From Smithellaceae bacterium (GTDB taxonomy: Bacteria > Desulfobacterota > Syntrophia > Syntrophales > JAQULV01), in the NCBI GenBank assembly GCA_028718405.1, contig JAQULV010000084.1:1-6363 (forward strand): 6,363 bases of DNA, in the 5' to 3' direction. A model generated the notes under the pieces. The model was not told the origin of the DNA and did no database searches. It saw only the letters and a list, made by a program, of their open reading frames with translations. A program made the position numbers and the translations under genes. Below, one piece after another: positions 1-6,363 of the stretch (position 1 is the stretch's first letter; every line of letters begins with the position of its first letter).

Positions 1-549
1 AATCCTGCTCACGCCGATCAGATGGTGCGCGGATCGGTGGTGCTCCCCAACGGCTTGGGAAAGGCGGTTCGCGTGCTTGTTTTCGCCAAGGGTGAAAAAG
101 AAAAAGAGGCTCTTGATGCCGGAGCCGATGTTGTCGGGTCCGACGATATCGTCGAGAAAATCAAAGGCGGTTGGCTCGAGTTCGACCGGGTTATTGCCAC
201 TCCCGATATGATGGGAAGCGTTGGCAAACTGGGAAAGATACTGGGCCCTCGCGGGCTGATGCCCAACCCCAAGGTGGGAACGGTGACTTTCGAGGTCGGC
301 AAGGCCGTGAATGAGCTTAAGGCGGGTCGCGTTGAGTTCCGCGTTGAAAAGGCCGGCATTGTCCACAGTCCCGTAGGCAAGGTATCCTTCGGGGTGGAGA
401 AGCTCCATGAGAACGTCATGGCCCTGGTGGAAGCGATTGTCAAGCTGAAGCCCGCTTCCAGCAAAGGGACCTACATGAAGACAATTGGTCTGTCCAGTAC
501 AATGGGCCCCGGGGTAAAGGTCGACCCGTTGGAAATCAAGAACGTTTAG
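1..549 (+). CDS. rplA: 50S ribosomal protein L1, 3' part (5' end outside window)
   Basis: The reading frame is open from base 1 to the TAG at 547-549 and gives 182 residues. These begin inside the protein, at the conserved [13 protein letters not shown] segment. L1 is usually about 230 residues, so roughly the first 45-50 are missing upstream. The internal ATG at 22 is not the start, because homology continues before it. The family signature [16 protein letters not shown] is near window residues 80-95, and the C-terminal strand with [10 protein letters not shown] is intact. L1 binds 23S rRNA helices 76-78, forms the mobile L1 stalk at the ribosomal E site, and in known bacteria represses translation of its own rplK-rplA mRNA. 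That target site would lie upstream of this window. The gene is followed by a 192-nt structured leader and then rplJ, the standard operon order. Identification is essentially certain; only the 5' end is unseen. Confidence 0.97.
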   Translation, partial: NPAHADQMVRGSVVLPNGLGKAVRVLVFAKGEKEKEALDAGADVVGSDDIVEKIKGGWLEFDRVIATPDMMGSVGKLGKILGPRGLMPNPKVGTVTFEVGKAVNELKAGRVEFRVEKAGIVHSPVGKVSFGVEKLHENVMALVEAIVKLKPASSKGTYMKTIGLSSTMGPGVKVDPLEIKNV

Positions 550-556
550 AGGATAT

Positions 557-685
557 ATAAGTCTGAGACAGCAGGTACAGGGTTTAATCGATGATTCGGC
601 CTGCCGAGACGAGAGTAGCTTAATGCAACATTTTAGCCATTTTTGTCACGTCATTTCCTGTACGATGCTCGGTTCTCCGACTTAT
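557..685 (+). promoter_or_regulatory. L10 (rplJ) leader RNA, autoregulatory L10-L12 binding site
   Basis: The rplA-rplJ spacer carries the conserved boxes of the ribosomal L10 leader: GACAGCAGG at 567-575 and CCTGCCGAG at 600-608, the kink-turn-like region bound by the L10-L12 complex in characterised bacteria. A long-range helix closes the element: 557-568 pairs with 674-685, 12 positions with one mismatch (564/678). Inside it, GCAGG 571-575 can pair with CCTGC 600-604, GACG 608-611 with CGTC 649-652, and GTACAGG 575-581 with CCTGTAC 657-663. The last pair would cross the first, so it is either an alternative or a pseudoknot. No T-run follows a strong stem near the start codon, so control of translation is more likely than a terminator-type attenuator. 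The pairings are visible in the sequence; regulation by L10 is inferred from the family. Confidence 0.85.
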
Positions 686-723
686 CCGTATGCCGTAACA
701 AGAAAAGGTAAGTTAAGTCAGAG
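675..723 (+). promoter_or_regulatory. alternative hairpin that competes with the leader closing helix
   Basis: CTCCGACTTA at 675-684 is the 3' arm of the leader's closing helix. It can equally pair with TAAGTCAGAG at 714-723 (9 of 10 positions, mismatch 678/720), giving a hairpin with a 29-nt loop. The rival partner, TAAGTCTGAG at 558-567, differs from 714-723 by one base, so the leader holds a direct repeat competing for a single complement. The downstream arm ends four bases before the rplJ Shine-Dalgarno at 728-735. The two pairings exclude each other, which is the layout expected for a switch. Which state favours translation cannot be decided from sequence alone. Confidence 0.55.
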
Positions 724-727
724 GTGA

Positions 728-735
728 AAGGAGGT
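728..735 (+). promoter_or_regulatory. strong Shine-Dalgarno that fixes the TTG start of rplJ
   Basis: AAGGAGGT is a near-perfect match to the anti-Shine-Dalgarno sequence. It lies six bases before TTG at 742. There is no ATG or GTG in the right frame that would give a normal L10 N-terminus, so this site decides the start. A very strong site paired with a weak start codon fits a gene whose initiation is tuned by its leader. Confidence 0.85.
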
Positions 736-741
736 TAGGGA

Positions 742-1266
742 TTGGATCGGAGAGCTAAGGAGCAGATAGTAGCCGAGCTTCATGAGAAGCTGAAGGACTT
801 CAAATTGGCCGTCCTCACCCACTATGCCGGTTTGGATGTGGACAGGATGACAACGCTACGCAATGCCCTGCGCCAGAGCGGTACCGAGTTCATAGTGGCC
901 AAGAACACCCTTTTGAGGATTGCCTCTAAGGACACGGATCTGGCCGCTATCGAAAGCCAGTTCAAAGGGCCGACGGCCATCGCCATCAACAGAGGCGATA
1001 TTGTCGCGCCCACGAAGGTGCTCATTGAGTTCGCCAAGAAAAATGAGCAACTCGACATCCGTTCCGGGATGTTGGACGGCAAACCGGTGACCAAGGCGCA
1101 ACTTGGCATGCTGGCGGACCTGCCGAGCCGGGAGGTCCTATTGGGACAACTGTTATCAGTGATGGTTGCGGCGCAGACCTCGCTGGTTACTGTGCTCAGC
1201 GCTGTTCCCAGGGGCTTGGTGCAGGTGCTGGATGCCTATCGGGTGAAAAAAGAATCGGAAAATTAA
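742..1266 (+). CDS. rplJ: 50S ribosomal protein L10
   Basis: The product is 174 residues, within the usual 165-180 for L10. It forms the base of the ribosomal L7/L12 stalk: its N-terminal domain sits on 23S rRNA beside L11, and its C-terminal helix carries L12 dimers that recruit elongation and initiation factors. The typical opening AKEQIVAELHEKLKD (residues 5-19) is followed by the HYAGLDVDRMTTLR region (27-40), the AKNTLLR segment (53-59) and the FKGPTAIAI motif (74-82). Residues from about 132 to the end are the long L12-binding helix. Translation starts at TTG, supported by a strong Shine-Dalgarno at 728-735 and by the family's N-terminus. The gene follows the L10 leader and ends 27 nt before rplL, with which it is surely cotranscribed. 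In characterised bacteria L10, alone or with L12, represses translation from this leader. Identification is certain; the start is very likely. Confidence 0.97.
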   Translation: MDRRAKEQIVAELHEKLKDFKLAVLTHYAGLDVDRMTTLRNALRQSGTEFIVAKNTLLRIASKDTDLAAIESQFKGPTAIAINRGDIVAPTKVLIEFAKKNEQLDIRSGMLDGKPVTKAQLGMLADLPSREVLLGQLLSVMVAAQTSLVTVLSAVPRGLVQVLDAYRVKKESEN

Positions 1267-1293
1267 TTTATAAGACAGGAAAGGATATAAAAA

Positions 1294-1674
1294 ATGGCTG
1301 ATATCACTAAAGAAGATGTAGTACAATTTCTTGAGAAGATGACCGTTCTGGAGTTGTCCGAGTTGGTGAAAGAGCTTGAGGCGAAATTCGGTGTCTCCGC
1401 CGCCGCCCCCGTAGCCGTCGCCGTAGCCGGACCCGCTGCCGCTGCCGCCCCCGTCGAAGAGAAGACGGAATTCGACGCCATCCTGACCGGGTTCGGTGCG
1501 GAGAAGATCCAGGTTATCAAGGTTGTCCGGGCGATCACGGGTCTGGGCCTCAAAGAGGCAAAGGATCTGGTGGAAGGTGTGCCCAAGCCCATCAAGGAAG
1601 CTGTTTCCAAGGATGAGGCCGCCGAGATCAAGAAGAAGATCGAGGAAGTGGGCGGAGCCGTCGAGATCAAATAG
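1294..1674 (+). CDS. rplL: 50S ribosomal protein L7/L12
   Basis: The product is 126 residues, a normal length for L12. L12 is the only ribosomal protein present in several copies; its dimers hang from L10 and contact EF-Tu, EF-G, IF2 and release factors. Residues 1-32 are the dimerisation and L10-binding domain. Residues 35-55 are a hinge made almost only of Ala, Val, Pro and Gly. Residues 56-126 are the globular factor-binding domain, with the signature [21 protein letters not shown] at 74-94 (Val74, Lys76, Arg79, Gly83, Gly85, Lys87, Lys90). The start is ATG with AGGAAAGGA at 1277-1285, eight bases upstream, a good site suited to the high L12 output needed. The gene lies 27 nt after rplJ and 165 nt before rpoB. 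The hinge coding DNA is a run of GCC/GTC/CCC-type codons and is low-complexity for that reason only. Confidence 0.98.
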   Translation: MADITKEDVVQFLEKMTVLELSELVKELEAKFGVSAAAPVAVAVAGPAAAAAPVEEKTEFDAILTGFGAEKIQVIKVVRAITGLGLKEAKDLVEGVPKPIKEAVSKDEAAEIKKKIEEVGGAVEIK

Positions 1675-1688
1675 TTATTGCGGATTGG

Positions 1689-1703
1689 TCCCCGCCGTGG
1701 GGA
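1689..1703 (+). other. small GC hairpin just after rplL
   Basis: TCCCC (1689-1693) pairs perfectly with GGGGA (1699-1703) around the loop GCCGT, starting 15 nt after the rplL stop; a G-U pair (1688/1704) can extend it. What follows is purine-rich rather than a T-run, so it is not a classical intrinsic terminator. It could protect the 3' end of a processed rplJL message or cause pausing. Confidence 0.5.
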
Positions 1704-1714
1704 TAGGAAAACGA

Positions 1715-1807
1715 TAAATCCTAAGTTTTCAGATAAACCAGAATTATGAAGGGATGTTTCAAAGTCATCTTTATTAATCTTGGTTGAGTTTTGAGGCTTA
1801 GGATTTA
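1715..1807 (+). other. long imperfect hairpin in rplL-rpoB spacer, candidate RNase III processing site
   Basis: TAAATCCTAAG at 1715-1725 and CTTAGGATTTA at 1797-1807 are perfect 11-bp inverted repeats. The helix can continue through U-G/U-A pairs (1726-1729 with 1793-1796). After an internal loop it resumes with AACCA/TGGTT (1736-1740 with 1781-1785), ATTA/TAAT (1743-1746 with 1775-1778) and AGGGATG/CATCTTT (1750-1756 with 1766-1772, two G-U pairs), closing on a nine-base loop. Almost the whole AT-rich spacer therefore folds into one long rod. In E. coli the same spacer has an attenuator and an RNase III cleavage site that lower and uncouple rpoBC expression from rplJL. No T-run follows the stem, so processing is more likely than termination. 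The fold is visible; the role is inferred. Confidence 0.6.
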
Positions 1808-1830
1808 GCATTTAAATAACATTTTAAAAT

Positions 1831-1835
1831 AAGGA
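1831..1835 (+). promoter_or_regulatory. rpoB Shine-Dalgarno with short spacing
   Basis: AAGGA is only four bases from the ATG at 1840, shorter and weaker than the sites of rplJ, rplL and rpoC. An unstructured A/T-rich stretch at 1811-1832 lies just upstream and could serve as a ribosomal protein S1 landing site. The ATG is supported by the protein N-terminus, so the weak site is more likely a way to keep beta synthesis low than a sign of a wrong start. Confidence 0.6.
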
Positions 1836-1839
1836 TACC

Positions 1840-5931
<4,092 letters not shown>

Positions 5932-5945
5932 AGAGGTCAGTTTAG

Positions 5946-5983
5946 GGCCGGCGATGCCGCGTCGTATGCGGAGGCTGTCGGCC
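5946..5983 (+). other. GC-rich composite hairpin after rpoB
   Basis: GGCCGGC (5946-5952) pairs with GTCGGCC (5977-5983) with one G-U. Inside, after an internal loop, CCGC (5957-5960) pairs with GCGG (5968-5971) around a seven-base loop. It begins 15 nt after the rpoB stop. The bases that follow are not T-rich, so termination is unlikely; an RNA-stability or processing role is possible. Confidence 0.55.
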
Positions 5984-5996
5984 GGAGATAATCAGT

Positions 5997-6016
5997 GGCC
6001 CCGGTGAAAAGGGGTC
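5997..6016 (+). other. hairpin just upstream of the rpoC ribosome binding site
   Basis: GGCCCC (5997-6002) pairs with GGGGTC (6011-6016), six pairs with one G-U, around the loop GGTGAAAA. It ends seven bases before the rpoC Shine-Dalgarno. It leaves that site free and could keep it exposed by preventing upstream pairing. No T-run follows. Confidence 0.5.
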
Positions 6017-6023
6017 CGAAAAT

Positions 6024-6363
<340 letters not shown>

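Noticed and set aside
591..623. 10-codon ATG frame in the rplJ leader (possible leader peptide)
   Set aside because: It overlaps the conserved L10-binding boxes, which explain the sequence as RNA structure. It has no convincing Shine-Dalgarno and no run of special codons.
625..650. T-rich stretch in the leader as an intrinsic terminator
   Set aside because: The T-rich bases are not preceded by a strong GC stem; only a weak hairpin at 618-637 can form, so a terminator-type attenuator is not supported.
643..666. Possible promoter in the rplJ leader (TTGTCA with TACGAT)
   Set aside because: The -35-like TTGTCA is good, but the TACGAT is only 12 bases away, too close for a sigma-70 promoter, and nothing better lies at 16-18.
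1396..1459. Repetitive GCC/GTC-rich tract resembling a repeat
   Set aside because: It encodes the normal Ala/Val/Pro-rich hinge of L7/L12, so the repetition reflects amino-acid composition.
1784..1811. Possible promoter before rpoB (TTGAGT with TAGCAT, 16-base spacing)
   Set aside because: Only four of six matches in each box in AT-rich DNA where chance matches are common, and the bases are better explained as the 3' arm of the long hairpin.

Overview
This window is a piece of the bacterial ribosomal-protein/RNA-polymerase operon (the rplKAJL-rpoBC, or 'beta', operon). All genes are on the + strand, in the order rplA (3' part), rplJ, rplL, rpoB, rpoC (5' end). The RpoB protein has both lineage-specific insertion regions (SI1 and SI2) known from proteobacterial RpoB, at 1363 residues. 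RpoC begins with a zinc-binding domain numbered exactly as in E. coli. Together with the codon choice and non-ATG starts, this suggests a moderately GC-rich Gram-negative of the Desulfobacterota (former Deltaproteobacteria) type. That placement is inference from remembered family sequences and was not tested by a tree.

Layout: 1-549 is the end of ribosomal protein L1. 550-741 is a 192-nt non-coding leader that carries the conserved boxes of the L10 (rplJ) leader RNA, closed by a long-range helix. 742-1266 is L10, starting at TTG. 1294-1674 is L7/L12. 1675-1839 is an AT-rich spacer with a small GC hairpin and then a roughly 93-nt long imperfect hairpin, in the place where E. coli has an attenuator and an RNase III site. 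1840-5931 is the full RNA polymerase beta subunit. 5932-6037 is a GC-rich spacer with two tandem hairpins. 6038-6363 is the first 108 codons of the beta' subunit, starting at GTG.

Function: L1 forms the mobile stalk at the ribosomal E site. L10 and L12 form the factor-binding stalk, and beta and beta' form the polymerase catalytic core. The structured spacers are where such operons set the ratio of stalk proteins (many L12 copies) to polymerase subunits. L10 is expected to control its own translation through the leader. The long hairpin before rpoB would allow processing or partial attenuation.

I see no mobile element, CRISPR, tRNA, defence system or unknown gene. The protein content is conserved housekeeping. 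The interesting material is RNA structure: a leader in which one 10-nt arm can pair with either of two near-identical partners, the long hairpin before rpoB, and the paired hairpins before rpoC.
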